From: Theocolax elegans
Taxonomy: Eukaryota; Arthropoda; Insecta; Hymenoptera; Cerocephalidae
NCBI GenBank assembly: GCA_026168455.1
Contig: CM047428.1
Location: 88,306,594-88,370,593, forward strand
Length of the DNA stretch: 64,000 nucleotides
Direction of reading: 5' to 3'
Part shown: piece after piece, positions 38,701 through 50,364 of the stretch
How the letters are laid out: each line of letters begins with the position of its first letter
Position numbering within the stretch: position 1 is the stretch's first letter
Position numbers and translations under genes: made by a program
The notes under the pieces: generated by a model
The model's database searches: none
What the model saw: the letters and a program-made list of their open reading frames with translations, nothing else
Told to the model about the DNA's origin: nothing

Positions 38701-41700
38701 CACTCTCGAGATGCCTTTTCTTCTCTTTGCTTATGCTTTTTGTATAAATACTACTTAGGTATATCAATTCATTTAATATTTTTTAAAACGTATTCAACAA
38801 TATACTTTATTAAAACAAACCAAAGTATAATATCGCTATATATTTACTTTTCCATTTTTACTATGTCAATCGGTCAAGAAATAAATATTACTAAATTTAT
38901 ACAATGAACATCATCTATTTTCAAAAAAAAATTCTACTTCCAGAAAATCTTTTTGAAAAATATTTTTATTTTCGATTGCAATTTTTGAGTAACCGCAATC
39001 AATATTATATACCCAATCGTTCCATAAAATTAATTATTTCGTAAAACTCGTTTCGTAAACTTTCTTTTGTTACCGTTTAAGCATCACCAACCAATTTTTT
39101 TTCATATATACAATGCCGTAATTTAATTTTACGTTTTTTAAAGTTAGATCCAATTATTTGCAAAATTCTACCTTTGTCAATACAAAAATAATGTTTATCA
39201 TATTATTGTTTAAAACAAAAATCTGAGAAATTTCACACAAATATTTAGAACGTTCATAAAATTTTTACCGATTGAGTCAACAAGGAGGCACAATAACAGG
39301 AACTTACGTTAAAAAAACTTAAAATATAATGATTATTCGTCGGTAATGATTACAAGTAGACAACTATATAATGTCAGTGATCAGTGATCAAGGAATATTA
39401 AATACTTATAAACTTCTTGTACCATACTCATAGTAAAAAAAAGAAATACGAAGCGGCAATTATTTTTTTGGTAAGATTAACTTTCGCGATTATTAAAAAT
39501 AAATTAGGGATAGGACAAATGTAAAGAAAGTAATATTTCCGAAAAAAATAAAGTTCTCAAAGAGATAGATACGTTTAGGAAATTATAAAGTGTATCAACT
39601 ATATATATATAAATAAATCGTTTTAACTGTTTGCGTAAATAAATATAATATTGTCATCGCGTCAGGTAAAAGATCTAGCGACAGTTAGATCGTAATTGAC
39701 GATCGGTAACGATATATACCCTACATACCGATCGTCAATACTCAATAATGAAGGAAACTGTACGATTTCTTCCTTACCGATGGAGGGTCGACATATACCG
39801 GCAGGTAAACCACTTCTGACAACCAGTTCTTCGCTAAGCGCTTTGGTGAGAGCGTAGGTGTTAGGATTGTCACCTAGTAGTTTAGGGGTTAACGTTGCCA
39901 AAACCTCCTCGGATGTACCGTCGACCAGTTCGATCATCTCCTCGGGTGACATACATACTGGGTAATATTTTTCTTCCAGCACCGGTTCTCCACAATGGCA
40001 GTATGCTGTTGACACGTGAATGAACGAATCCAATTTCGGCATCTGTCAGAAATTTTAAAAAAATACATTAATATATCATATATGTATTGCGTTATTCACA
40101 TTACAATTTGTACATAATTACAACTTCCTCTCGAACGATCTTAACATATGCATATCTACGCGCAATCTCCAAAAAATTGGGTATCTAGTGAATGAAAATT
40201 CAATTTTTAAAGGTAATAACGTACTTAACGTCGATTACGCAATGTTATTAAAATTTTACGAGAATCCTATTGGCGTATAGACACGTGGCATTCAATTTAA
40301 TCGTAACGTCTTCTACCTCCTTTTTTATTTTTTTATTTTTATTTGACGAATAAAATTAATGACCATTTATTTTAATTTATGCCCGCGGAATACGTAATAT
40401 TATGTTTATTTCTAATAAATGTTAAACCAATGTAAAGATTTTTTATACGTAAGTATACATACCGAGCGCAATTTGCTCGCAATGTTGATTCGATGCGTCG
40501 ATCACACACACCAAAAGGGTAATAAAACTCGGGTAACTAAACGTATACGTACAATAATATTGTAAAAATATACGAAGACAAGTTAAACTTTATCGTGATT
40601 AGAAAAAAAAGAAATTTAAATAGCTATATAGAAATAATTATTGTGGAAAATAAATTTAGGAATATATCGCAAGACGTAGACGCACGTATTGTATCGTATC
40701 GAGTATACTGAAGGAAAACATTTCTCTATATATATTGTTTCGCGCGTCATTTTTACAGTCGCAAGTTACAAGATTTATATGCACACAGACACGGGTATAT
40801 CGTATATGTATACCAATGTTATCCCTTTCACTATTTTTTTTTCTCACTCCGTTCTTTTTGCTTCATCGCAAAGCTATTTTCGTTCTTACGCGCGTTTTAC
40901 ACAAGAGCACGCGGTGCGATTCTTGCACTACATATACAACGTTTTTTTTTCTTTTTTTTCCTTCTAACAGACTTGTAATTAACATTGAGAGTCGTTTTAA
41001 CAGTAGGTAGTACGGTACACTACTGCTATCGGCTACATGTAGATCCTTAAATTTTTCTTTTTTCTTTTTTCCTTTTTCCTTTTTCCTTTTTCCTTTTTTC
41101 TCTTTTTAGGGTTCTGGGGTCGCGTGCGCGAACTGGTTGTTGCATTAGAAACATTAATGAATAGCCGAAGAATTCTCACATATGTTTGTCATGTGTTACT
41201 TTCCAAGTTTCGATTTATTCTTACGAGCTGCCTCTTGGGTTTCTTATATTACGACTTACGAGTGTTAATATTTGTGGCACCGCCAATTGGTGATCCAAGT
41301 GACATTGAAGTATGTATGTATATATCCATGGATTGAAAATTAATAACATAGATTCAAATATAACTATATATAGTTTATGAATTATAGATTTATTAGATAA
41401 ATAAATCCACTTTTTTATATTAAACGAAATCAAGGGGTTAATGGGGTACCATAACCAGTGGGTTACCGACCGAACAAAAAAAAAGATAATAATTATTACA
41501 TTTATTTTGAAAAATATGGAATTTTATACAAAAAACCAAATACAGATGCCAAGTACTGCGCTATAGATAATTAAATAGTCAGTCAATCTACAAAAATCCA
41601 GATGAATATGAATACAACAAGGACACCTTAAAAAATTTCTGCTCTAAAAATGTACGATTATCCGTGATTTTTTGGTGCAGAAATTTTTGTTATACCTGTA

Positions 41701-44700
41701 CAATAAATTACACTAAATGTAATAATTATTTATTTTACTCTGTTAGTAATTCCTTAAATAAATATAAATTTTTCGATAGGCCACTGCTTCAATGGGGTCT
41801 ATACACTCGGTACACTCCTAAGAATAGAAACCCTATTTTATAAAAAAAAGAGTTACTTACGGAGTACTTAACGGTGTTGCGTTTCCTATGAAGATAATGT
41901 GGTGATATGAATTTTACCAAACTTCTTTTATAATTGATTATTTCCACATAATACCTACATTAGATATTAATTCTTTCGAAAATCTCGGTGTGTAACGGTA
42001 GTTGTGCTCTGTGCAATAACCCAACAATGCTACTCGAATCAGAAATATTTGTAAATAGTAGAGATGAGCGTCGCATCATTTTGGAAGGAAAAAGAAAGAC
42101 ATATCAAATATAAAATGGATGAAGATTCACAGAGAAAATTACATTTCCATTACTACATTTCCAAAGAAAGAATGAATATAAAAATAGGTGTAGCGAGATA
42201 TGGTCGAAAGCAAGTATGGATTATCTCGAAAATTCGGTAAGGTAATCTTCGAGGGGGGAAATAAAAATCGAGCGAGAAATTTCACGGTACGGTACGATAC
42301 GATATGACTCTTCTTTGGCAAACTAGGTAAAAAGTAGGTAAAATTGTTCGCAACTAAATGATAATCTGCATAATGTATTTAAACTAAAGTAAACATCATT
42401 AAAATTTTAATTAAAACCTCGGTGATTGCGTCAACCGCGCGTCTGTTTAAAAAGTGAGCGAGTCGAGTGCACGGGCTCTACGTATATATGTGTATATGTA
42501 TATACGAAAATGCGATATACCTATAGTGTACTGTACTCAAAAGCGCGTTACAACAAAAACCGCATACGTAGATCGCATATATACGCAAACCACTTGTCGC
42601 AAGCAGTCATAACGCGACCGTTTACAATTTTGCATTTGAAATTTTAGCAAATTGGAAATTTAATTATAATTAACTAAATTTAAAATGGTAATTGTAAAAA
42701 TTTTAATAAATAATGTACAATGTATAATGTATAATGTATAATGTATAATGTATAATGTATAATGTACGTAATGCAATGTAATTTACATTATCAATTAGTA
42801 ATGTCAGCATTCGCGTGCACGAGGCAACCTCCTTTGTAATCGCAAGGTATATTTCGTATACAATATACGGAAAAGAAAGATTAATGGATGCGAATGAACG
42901 ATTATTCACGATCGCGTGGACAGAATTTTCTTGTATAATTTGCTAGTGTATACCATATGCCCATGTGCAGTATACTGCGAGTTGAGAGACTCGACTCGAT
43001 CGGTAATAGATCTGGATCGGTAATAGAACTGGTCAAGTGCTTTAGGTTAACCTAAATAATGCACACCCCCTCTATTCCATCAAGTGAAAAAAAAAATTAT
43101 TTTTCTCTTTGTTTCGTTCCAAGGATTTTAGAGGTGATGTGTCGCACTCAGATCCTTACCAATTTTCAACGATTTTTTCGGTTCAATTTATACCTATATT
43201 ATTCAAAATTAAATCAGCAGAAAGTGCCTCGTTACCGAGTACGGGGTATCAATCGTTGCTCTTTTCACCTCGCTTTTCACCTGTATAATTTAACAATGAA
43301 ACGAGTAGCGATAATCATAATTGCAAAAATCTGGGTTTTACACATATGTATTTTACAGTAGTTTAACATTAACGCGAAGTTCAATCGCGAATCCCCATAG
43401 TCAATTAAGAACTGCAAAAAGTCGTAATACGCGATACACGTATATAATTATAATTAACATCTATTTTCAATGGTTTTGATAAATATCGAGCCAATCGATA
43501 ATCAGTAAAATAATACATTGATTTGTAGCTCATTGTATGAATTTCATATAAAAAAATGTCATAAATTGTGCATTTGTCTCGAGCAGAATCGCGCGCAATT
43601 TACTCTATATGTAACTATAGACACCGGTCACCTGATTATATATATTTACTTCGTCGGTTAGTCTGCGGCTATCCTGTGCAGTGTGCGATCTTATACGACT
43701 TTTCCTGTAAACATCTTTTCACATTGATCAACAAAACAATCTGCATATTTATTTTACTATCGTAATAATCCTTAATATTTTATTTATTTAAAATATTATT
43801 TTATTTTTGTTTATCCATTGTTTCTATAAATGTTTGTATGGTTCGTGATAGCGTATGCAAATTGTGTTTCATCAAAACCGTTATACTTCTTTGCGTTTTT
43901 TAAACCGATTTGTTCCATCCTAATATCCATTCGATGGGTATATTATATCGTAAATAGTTATCTTGTGATCTGTCGTAACATCCACTTGGTCCCGATAAAC
44001 CAAAACTCAAATTTTTTCATTTTAAATTTACTAATTCACTTTTACTAATTTTAGTATGGAATATTAACTCATTTTTTAATATATTTTTTAATCAAAATAT
44101 TTGGAGTCGATGGTTCAAAAATCAAATTTTTCATGTTTTTTCATGTTTTTTCTATACGGGGATGTGAAATACCGGGGGAATGAAAATAATTTTGTTATAT
44201 TCAATAGTTTTGACCGGTAGTGTTTTTACGAGATCAGTGCCGTTTCTTGGGACTTGTTAATATATAGTTGTACAGAGTTTCAAGACGATCGGTCAAGTTC
44301 TTTATAAAATTAATTGTTTCAAAAAGTTTTAGATATATATAACAAAATGAACGTCCGAACGATTCGAAATCCCCCAGGGTCCTATACTCAATTTTTATTG
44401 ATTAATTAATCATTAAAAAAAAGAGTACGGGAATGGCAAAGAGAGATAAATAACTATAAATACCTGCTTAGCAAAAGCAATAACGTTGATAACGCTCTTG
44501 GTGTTAACATTGACAGCCAATTTGAGGGAAAGATCAAAGCGCACGTTGGCCGCCATGTTAATGACGACCGATACGTTGTTCTTGATAGCATCGGCGATAG
44601 TTCCGTTGATTCCTAAGTTCGAGCACGTAGTGTCACCTTGTACAACCACTAGTTTTTTCTGCCTTTCCGGATATTTTTCCCGCAGTATTCGAAACGGCTC

Positions 44701-47700
44701 TTGCTGCGAACAAAGCGACCACACAAATAGTACATTGGTGCATTTAACAAAAATTCATTAGCAAGATAATTCATTAATATTTATTTTATATTATTCATCA
44801 TGTCAATGGAAGAGGCTCTTCGCTCTCTCTTTCTCTCTCTCTCCCTCGCGAGTGGATACCAAGGATCGTGCGCGAGAAGAATGCGCACATCGTTAACGCA
44901 AAAAAAGTATTCTTTTTTCTGTTGCTCGGGTCGGGTGTGCGATGTTCAAGGATCCGGGAATCACTCGAGAGAAAACAACACCGACTACCGAGTCTTCTGG
45001 CGATGAAAATTTACGCGCGCATATCCGAAACGATAAATTAATTTCTGAATGAACGTGAAATATATAAACGATTACGTTCCTTTGAAAATTGTCCATCACT
45101 TTTTTTGACACGTTTACTTTCCCGGGTGAGTATTAAATATGATCCGCCTTCGTTCCCGCTGATGATGGCACATCGTAAACAAGCCAAATTTTCGTCGAGC
45201 GATCAGTTGACGTTTACGTTCAAAGACACAACCAGGAAAAAGAGTGTGTCTTCTGATATATCGTTAATTATACATTAAAATCTCGGGAAAAATAAAATAT
45301 CCGTTCTTTTTATTTTTTTTTGTTTTCTATACCTTGATCATTCTGCATTAGTGAGTAGATGTACATCCGATGTAAATAAGAAATCAATTGAGTGATATAA
45401 CCACGAAGAAAATAGAACTTAATTGAATGGGTAATTACCGATGTGTATAAAGAAATTATTTTTTTTTTTATTGAAATCTCAAAGTCTTCTGGGATAAAAA
45501 GGTCCTGTAACTTTTCCTGAAGGTGAAATTATATAAATTTCGTTAAGTTTTCGTTTTCGGTTGAAAATTAAAAAAACCTAAATTTTATTAAGGGTAAAAA
45601 AATATACAATATATAGGAAATTGTAGTTACCTACGTTAAGGTGAAATTTAAGCTCAAACTTGCTAGATTGAAAATTTAGAAAAAAATAGTCCATTTTACT
45701 AAAGTTTATGAAAACTAACCCCAGAATTTTGAGTGTCTTTATATTAACCCTGTCACAAAAAAGTTCAAGTGGAATTCCACGTGTTACTTCGGACTTTTAG
45801 AAAAATACTTTATTCTTTATGATAGTCTTCTATGAATGTAGCCAAAAGTTCATGATAACTTCCATTTGATTAATTTAATCGTGCATGTTAATTTTCATCA
45901 AGTTTTGTGTATATTATCAAAAATATATACTATATATTGAAGAATAAAGTATTTTTCTAAAAGTCCGAAAAAATCACGTGTAATTCCATTTGAACTTATT
46001 TGTGACAGGGATAGTACTTAATAATGATAACTAAATATCGATAATTTTGTGATAAAAATAGAGTTTATTTAATATTTTAAAAAATCGATACACAAACTTT
46101 AATAATGAGTTTGTACAGAAGGTAATTGATTTAACACAGAAACTAAAATTGGTATATTAATGTCTAGCGTACAAAGATGGGAACGTTGCCTGCATCAGTG
46201 GTAAATGTATTACAAATATTAATTAATTAATTTGCATAAAAATGTGATACTGATGAAAAGATAACCTGATCCCCTCTATAACAATAACTCATTGTCTTTC
46301 GACAACAACATCGTTTCCGCGGAATTTCGGCTAGACAATTTACCGTGAATCCGAGAATCGGAGAATACTTGTATAAGAACGAAAAAGAAAAAGAAAAAGA
46401 AAAAGAAAACGAAAACGAAAACAAAAACGAAAACGAAAACGAAAAAGAAAAAGAAACAACTCTCACGCGGAAAAAAATTAAACACGTTATGCGTAACCTA
46501 TACGCGTCCACGAACGATCTCGTATACGCGATATATTTAAAAAAGGAGAAGTGCGTCCTTCGTCGGATGCGCACACTGCACTTGGTCGTATTATTTTAAT
46601 AGGCTAACAAAAATCTACGAACACTTGATTTTTTACAACAACGGTAGCGCATATGTGATCATTGCCAATATGTTTTTTTCAGAGGATGTTGCGTGGAACC
46701 GGATTTTCTTGAAGCTAATCAGTGATTCACTTGAAAATTTCCTCCCTTCCCGAAGAGAGAGAGAGAGACCAAGATTTTCTCAAGGCGAAGGTGCAAGGGA
46801 CTCGTCAAGGTCGTCTACCGTAAGAATTCCTCGATATATATTTTAAACATCGGTTCGCTTAAAATTTTACTTTTTTTTACGACTCTGGTTATGCAACACT
46901 TGGAATTAACTGTATTCAAGAATATATACGGATTGTCTTTGTGTGGTGTTCAGACTGTACAATACGTACGTTTTAATTATAAAATCTTATATTCATTTTC
47001 ATATCGACAAAAATTCGTTAAATATTGCGTTAATAAATTAAAAAATGATTTGTACCGAGCGAGTATACTAGTTGGATGCGAAATAATTTTAAATATTGAT
47101 ATAACGATGAAAAATATATAATATAAATGTCGTCGTTGAGTACAAATTACTGCTATACATTATAGTTTCCTCTAATTTTGAAGAGTGAACACTTTCTCGT
47201 GCACGTACGTTTTTGGTCCGAATGAGTATCACGCTTTAGTCGACGTGTAACAAAAATGAGAATTATGAGCCTGTAAACGTTCCAATAACCATTAATGCAT
47301 TGATCCATCAACGTGGAATATTTAATATTCATATTACATATATATATATATATAGACGTTTATCGAATTAAAAGTTCCAGCGTAAAAATCCATGAATCAG
47401 CATGAATACCGTCACGGTATTTTAATAATTTGAATCACGCGCCTTCGGCCCTCGGGAATTTACATATACCGAGACGTCTTCCGATCCCCAACTTCCTATA
47501 CCCACGCACATCTCTATATATACATACAATTTATTAAACCAATCTGCTTTCAAGTTTCGGTTTTCCTTGAACGTTATACATACATCCATAAAAATGATAT
47601 TTTACGTTCGTCACGATTACACTCCAATTGATTCAAGGGGACGAGCCTGGGTTAATATTCAAAAATGGATTATTTATTATTTATCGTTGATTATTTAAAA

Positions 47701-48423
47701 CATATTATAGTCATTATAGTCTTTATTAATCATTTTATTTTTTCGTTAATTTACCTTGTTTCAATCAAACGAGACTCTCACCTGTACTATCAGTATTTAT
47801 AGCGTATTAAAACATTATTCTGATCCATTTTCAAATGACAAAAATTCGAAAAATACCCATTTCAAATGTGTATTTACTAAATTATTCACATATACGTCTT
47901 TTATTTTTTCGAATTGTTTCGCTAATTAACGTGTTCTAACTACACATTCTATTCGATTGACATAGATTAAAATTGTTACTAATACGCAATGCCACCCTAC
48001 ACGATTAACTGTTTCTTTATTATGTCCACATTTTAACAGCTAATCTTGTTTTAGCTGAAGGGGATAGATATACACTAACGAAATATTGAAATTAGTAACT
48101 ATTACGAAAATTGGATGAAGATACAGTTTGAAAGAGCAGTCGTGTGTTTATACCTATATATATACTTATTGTCATTTTAATATTACAATTACAACAGGTT
48201 TATTAAATTTGTTCTGCAATAGTTATAATTAATTAATAATCAATTATAATAATATCAATTAATAGTTATAATTAATTAATAAACAATCAAAATAATAATT
48301 AATAATCCTCGTCAAAAGAATATTCGGATGGAATATTAAAATTTTAGTAAAATCTTCAATCGGGCTTGTTTGGAAATCATGTTCTAAATGCCAATTATTA
48401 GAACATATATATATATATATATA

Positions 48424-48463
<40 letters not shown>

Positions 48464-48665
48464 CCTCTAGTAGCGCTTGCATCCTATTGTCGGGAGTGAC
48501 GCCTTTTTTACTTCTAATGATAACGTATATGCTGGCAATGTCAGGGCAGCTCGTCAACAATTTGGCGAGTAGGACTTTGCCCATGAATCCAGTACCCCCG
48601 GTAACCAATACCGATCTCCCGCGAAACCATTCTGGAATGCTTGGCCGTTTCTTGCTCGTGGCCAT
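35420..48665 (-). CDS. Fatty acyl-CoA reductase, complete six-exon gene
   Basis: Reduces fatty acyl-CoA to fatty alcohol with NADPH; family members act at the ER or peroxisome membrane. Coding exons are 48465-48665, 44464-44703, 39778-40042, 38365-38667, 37122-37329 and 35420-35726. All introns are GT-AG and the joined frame is open: 1524 nt, 507 residues, normal for the family (about 500-540). An extended short-chain dehydrogenase fold begins at residue 18, with the NADPH loop TGGTGFMG at 22-29, QGD at 89-91, AANVRFD at 118-124, STAY at 158-161 and catalytic YALTK at 210-214. RPSIV...EP..GWVDN spans about 232-250. The FAR_C domain starts near LWYPGG (339-344), and a hydrophobic membrane segment lies at about 463-491. 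The ATG at 48665 is the first good start; one codon upstream is only GTG. A second FAR gene lies downstream in the same orientation. Which chain lengths it uses cannot be read from the sequence. Confidence 0.97.
36987..37073 (-). mobile_element. tRNA-like retroposon (SINE-like) in FAR intron 5
   Basis: On the minus strand, GTCGGTCGGTTAGGCCGTTG resembles a pol III A box region, and AGGCTCGATCC (37010-37020) resembles a B box at tRNA-like spacing. The segment is flanked by a perfect 9-bp direct repeat, TTTTATTCA as read on the plus strand (36978-36986 and 37074-37082), as left by target-primed insertion. It lies about 50 bp inside intron 5. It is too degenerate for a functional tRNA. Confidence 0.5.
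37122..37329 (-). CDS. FAR gene, coding exon 5 (start of FAR_C domain)
   Basis: Completes Gly337 and encodes residues 338-405 plus two bases of codon 406. It opens with PLWYPGGG, the usual entry to the C-terminal domain, and continues HTIPAYVLDSLLILTGNKP, typical of FAR_C. Acceptor is AACGTTTTAG; donor GTAAGT matches the consensus. Intron 5 downstream holds a tRNA-like insertion. Confidence 0.95.
37330..38364 (-). other. FAR intron 4
   Basis: 1035 bp, GT-AG, AT-rich. No embedded gene or recognisable repeat. Confidence 0.85.
38365..38667 (-). CDS. FAR gene, coding exon 4
   Basis: Completes codon 236 as Val (RPSIV), then encodes residues 237-336 and one base of codon 337. The stretch EPDRGWVDNLNGPTG is the conserved FAR core after the active site, followed by a GAGKG turn and IPCDIAVN. 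The Cys in IPCD sits where many FARs have Val. Acceptor is GTGTTACAG; donor is GTAACT. Confidence 0.96.
38668..39777 (-). other. FAR intron 3
   Basis: 1110 bp, GT-AG. AT-rich; nothing else seen. Confidence 0.85.
39778..40042 (-). CDS. FAR gene, coding exon 3 (YxxxK active site)
   Basis: Residues 148-235 plus one base of codon 236. It begins MPKLDSFIHVSTAY directly after acceptor TTTCTGACAG; the in-frame ATG here is internal, not a start. It contains the catalytic tyrosine and lysine in NTYALTK (Tyr210, Lys214) and ends in CRPSI, before donor GTAAGG, in phase 1. Confidence 0.96.
41051..41109 (+). repeat. CTTTTTC polypyrimidine tract
   Basis: Nearly pure T/C run with TTTTTCC units, ending in TTTTTAG on the plus strand. 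It looks like an unusually strong splice acceptor and is followed by a 66-codon open stretch that ends at a GTATGT donor near 41309. The peptide is unrecognised, so an exon is not claimed. Confidence 0.7.
41794..41939. repeat. Dispersed repeat, copy 2
   Basis: Diverged match to 5808-5963 in the same order and orientation, including TTGCGTTTCCTAT and ACCAAACTTCTTTTA. It lies in FAR intron 2. Confidence 0.55.
42712..42767. repeat. 7-bp tandem repeat (TGTATAA)
   Basis: About seven consecutive copies of a TGTATAA unit. Confidence 0.9.
44376..44410 (+). repeat. Dispersed repeat end, copy 2
   Basis: AGGGTCCTATACTCAATTTT followed by TATTGATTAATTAAT, matching 29033-29070. It ends about 50 bp from FAR exon 2 and terminates a stretch (from about 44100) that looks transposon-derived. 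Confidence 0.5.
44464..44703 (-). CDS. FAR gene, coding exon 2
   Basis: Residues 68-147, exactly 80 codons, phase 0 at both ends. It follows acceptor TTTGTTCGCAG and precedes donor GTATTT. It carries the family landmarks VVVQGD and AANVRFD, the strand-helix unit that completes the nucleotide-binding fold. Intron 1 upstream is 3761 bp and intron 2 downstream is 4421 bp. Confidence 0.96.
45747..46011. mobile_element. Inverted-repeat MITE with TA target site, in FAR intron 1
   Basis: 265 bp with inverted ends of about 70 bp (CCCTGTCACAAA, then TTCGGACTTTTAGAAAAATA and its complement). TA flanks both sides (45745-45746 and 46012-46013). No coding capacity. The TA target suggests a Tc1/mariner-type source, by inference. 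Confidence 0.8.
46380..46457. repeat. GAAAAA/GAAAAC hexamer repeat
   Basis: About 13 six-base units alternating GAAAAA and GAAAAC. Frames through it code only for low-complexity peptides. Confidence 0.9.
48405..48461. repeat. (AT)n-(GA)n compound microsatellite next to FAR exon 1
   Basis: About 11 AT units followed by 17 GA units, ending two bases inside the intron from the donor GT of FAR exon 1. Confidence 0.95.
48465..48665 (-). CDS. FAR gene, coding exon 1 (NADPH-binding motif)
   Basis: Encodes residues 1-67, beginning MATSKKRPSIPEWFRGR and containing the Rossmann loop TGGTGFMG (22-29). It ends in phase 0 at GAG before donor GTATCT. The donor sits directly against a (CT)n tract as read on the minus strand, then (AT)n. 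A polypyrimidine-AG acceptor at 48697-48698 suggests this exon starts at 48696 with a short 5' UTR part and that a non-coding exon lies upstream. Confidence 0.96.
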
Positions 48666-48696
48666 CACTCAAATTTTATATCCTCGGATCGATCGT
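48666..48696 (-). other. Probable 5' UTR part of FAR exon 1
   Basis: On the minus strand the sequence TTGTTTCAG ends at 48697, a plausible acceptor, leaving 31 non-coding bases before the ATG. This implies at least one untranslated exon further upstream (above 48700), which I could not place. Confidence 0.45.
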
Positions 48697-49550
48697 CTGA
48701 AACAACATTTTTATTTTTATTATATACAATATACATTATTATAACAACAACAATCGTAAGCATTAACAACTTTGGTAAACTTTGCAATCGGTATAATATG
48801 CGGCCGTCTTGCGACCATAATTTTACGTCTCTCTAGCAAAATTTATATTGGATATATACATATCTGAAATATGAAACGATTATTAAAATTATTATTTCCG
48901 ATCAATCTCTGTTAACGTAAACGTTTAGACGTTGATCCAACATCCCGTAAGGAAATTTTCTGTTTAAAAGTCATTAAAAATTTCGATGAAAATATCATTA
49001 TTTTCGATGCGTGACACACATATACATTTTGTTGATTAATCGGAAAGATAATTAAATTTAGTAAATATCCAAGTTCACACGCACACACGCACACACGCAA
49101 ACACGCGCACACGCGCACACACATGTTTATAATATGCGATTAAAATATCAGGTGCAAGTGTAAAGGCGACGTTTCGTGCAATTAAATACAGGTCCTTTGG
49201 TATATACATATATAATTAGACGTTTAAACGTGGCCACACCTTAAACATCGATCGGTAATTAATTTCATATAGATACTTTTTTTAAAATTTTTCTTAAATT
49301 GACAATACCGTATATGTGTATATAGATATACACGTGTATTATTTTACACAAATCACCTGGTTACATAAATTACGAAATCTAAGTTAGCGGCGGTGTACGC
49401 GTTACCGCTCTATCTGTACGCACGTGTTTACGTACATTAAACATTATTTTATCACGACTGTCATATTCTATTTATTTTCTACTGTCTCTCCATTAAGTAT
49501 TAACGCGGTAAGCGCGATTATTCCCTACTGATATACTTACTTACTTCAGA

Positions 49551-49590
49551 CGGGCGAGCGGGGCGAGCGGGGCGAGCGGTGCGAGCGCGC
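49551..49590. repeat. 9-bp GC-rich tandem (GGGCGAGCG)
   Basis: Three to four copies of GGGCGAGCG in otherwise AT-rich DNA. Confidence 0.8.
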
Positions 49591-49815
49591 GCACATAGCC
49601 GCCACTTGCTCAAGGTCAATAAAATTTGTGTGAAGATGTATATGGTATATCGGACTTTTTCTATAAAAAAACCGTGATACAGTGGTCAAGTGAAGTTAGC
49701 TTCTAAAATCACTATCGCGGAAAGTGGACATTTAAGTTCCAGTATGCATGTATCTTCGATAGACAACAAAATTTACTACATTCCAATGCAACCGTACCCT
49801 TATATTAAAATTATT

Positions 49816-50364
49816 TTAAAAGTAATTATTATTTTTAGTTTTATCAACATTAACTATCAAATGAAGGAACAAATTTAATGGACAAAATCAAGAGTTTAAA
49901 AAGGAGTAATAACGTTTGATAAATAAATTCATATCGCGGTTGCCCTGATATCGCTACCGTATTTTATGACAAAGTATTTCGACTCATTTTCTTCCTTAAT
50001 AAATATCATGAGGAGTTACCGATACAACCTGAGTAATTGCGGAACTATACTTATAAAGCGTAAATTACAATTCTTTACTGAAATAAATCTTACAAAATTG
50101 CTATTCAAATTATTTTAGTAAACAATTGTAATTTACGGTTTATCAGGTCGTATCGGTAGCTCCCAATACGTTTGATTTGGTTAACGAACAAAAAGATTCC
50201 AGTACTTTATCATAAAATTATGATACGGTAACGATACCAGGGCAACCGCGATACCAATTTATTTATCCAACGTTATTACTCCTTTTTAAACTCTTGATTT
50301 TGTCCATTTGTACCTCTATTTGATAGTTAATGTTGATGAAACTAAAAATAATAATTACTTTTAA
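49816..50364. mobile_element. Palindromic foldback element, about 550 bp
   Basis: The left half (49816 to about 50089) and right half (about 50106-50364) are imperfect reverse complements: TTAAAAGTAATTATTATTTT at the ends, AAATCAAGAGTTTAAAAAGG further in, then ATCGCGGTTGCCCTG, and TACCGATAC near the centre. Several indels separate the arms. No protein frame. An old non-autonomous inverted-repeat transposon is the simplest reading. Confidence 0.75.

Larger units (their letters stand above)
40043..44463 (-). other. FAR intron 2
   Basis: 4421 bp, GT-AG. Contains a polypyrimidine tract (41051-41109), a dispersed repeat (41794-41939), a 7-bp tandem (42712-42767) and a transposon-like stretch near 44100-44410 that ends in a dispersed repeat end. 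No FAR exon is missing here, because exons 2 and 3 join in phase. Confidence 0.85.
44704..48464 (-). other. FAR intron 1
   Basis: 3761 bp, GT-AG. Contains the MITE at 45747-46011, a GAAAAA/GAAAAC hexamer tract (46380-46457) and the microsatellite pair beside the donor (48405-48461). Confidence 0.85.

Noticed and set aside
38489..38758. 89-codon plus-strand frame
   Set aside because: Antisense shadow of FAR exon 4, whose minus-strand frame carries the conserved FAR core.
42712..42767. CRISPR-like array
   Set aside because: The repeats are 7 bp and contiguous, with no spacers. All tandem repeats here are ordinary micro- or minisatellites.
48666..48668. Start of the FAR protein one codon earlier
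   Set aside because: The codon is GTG, not ATG; the first ATG is at 48665.
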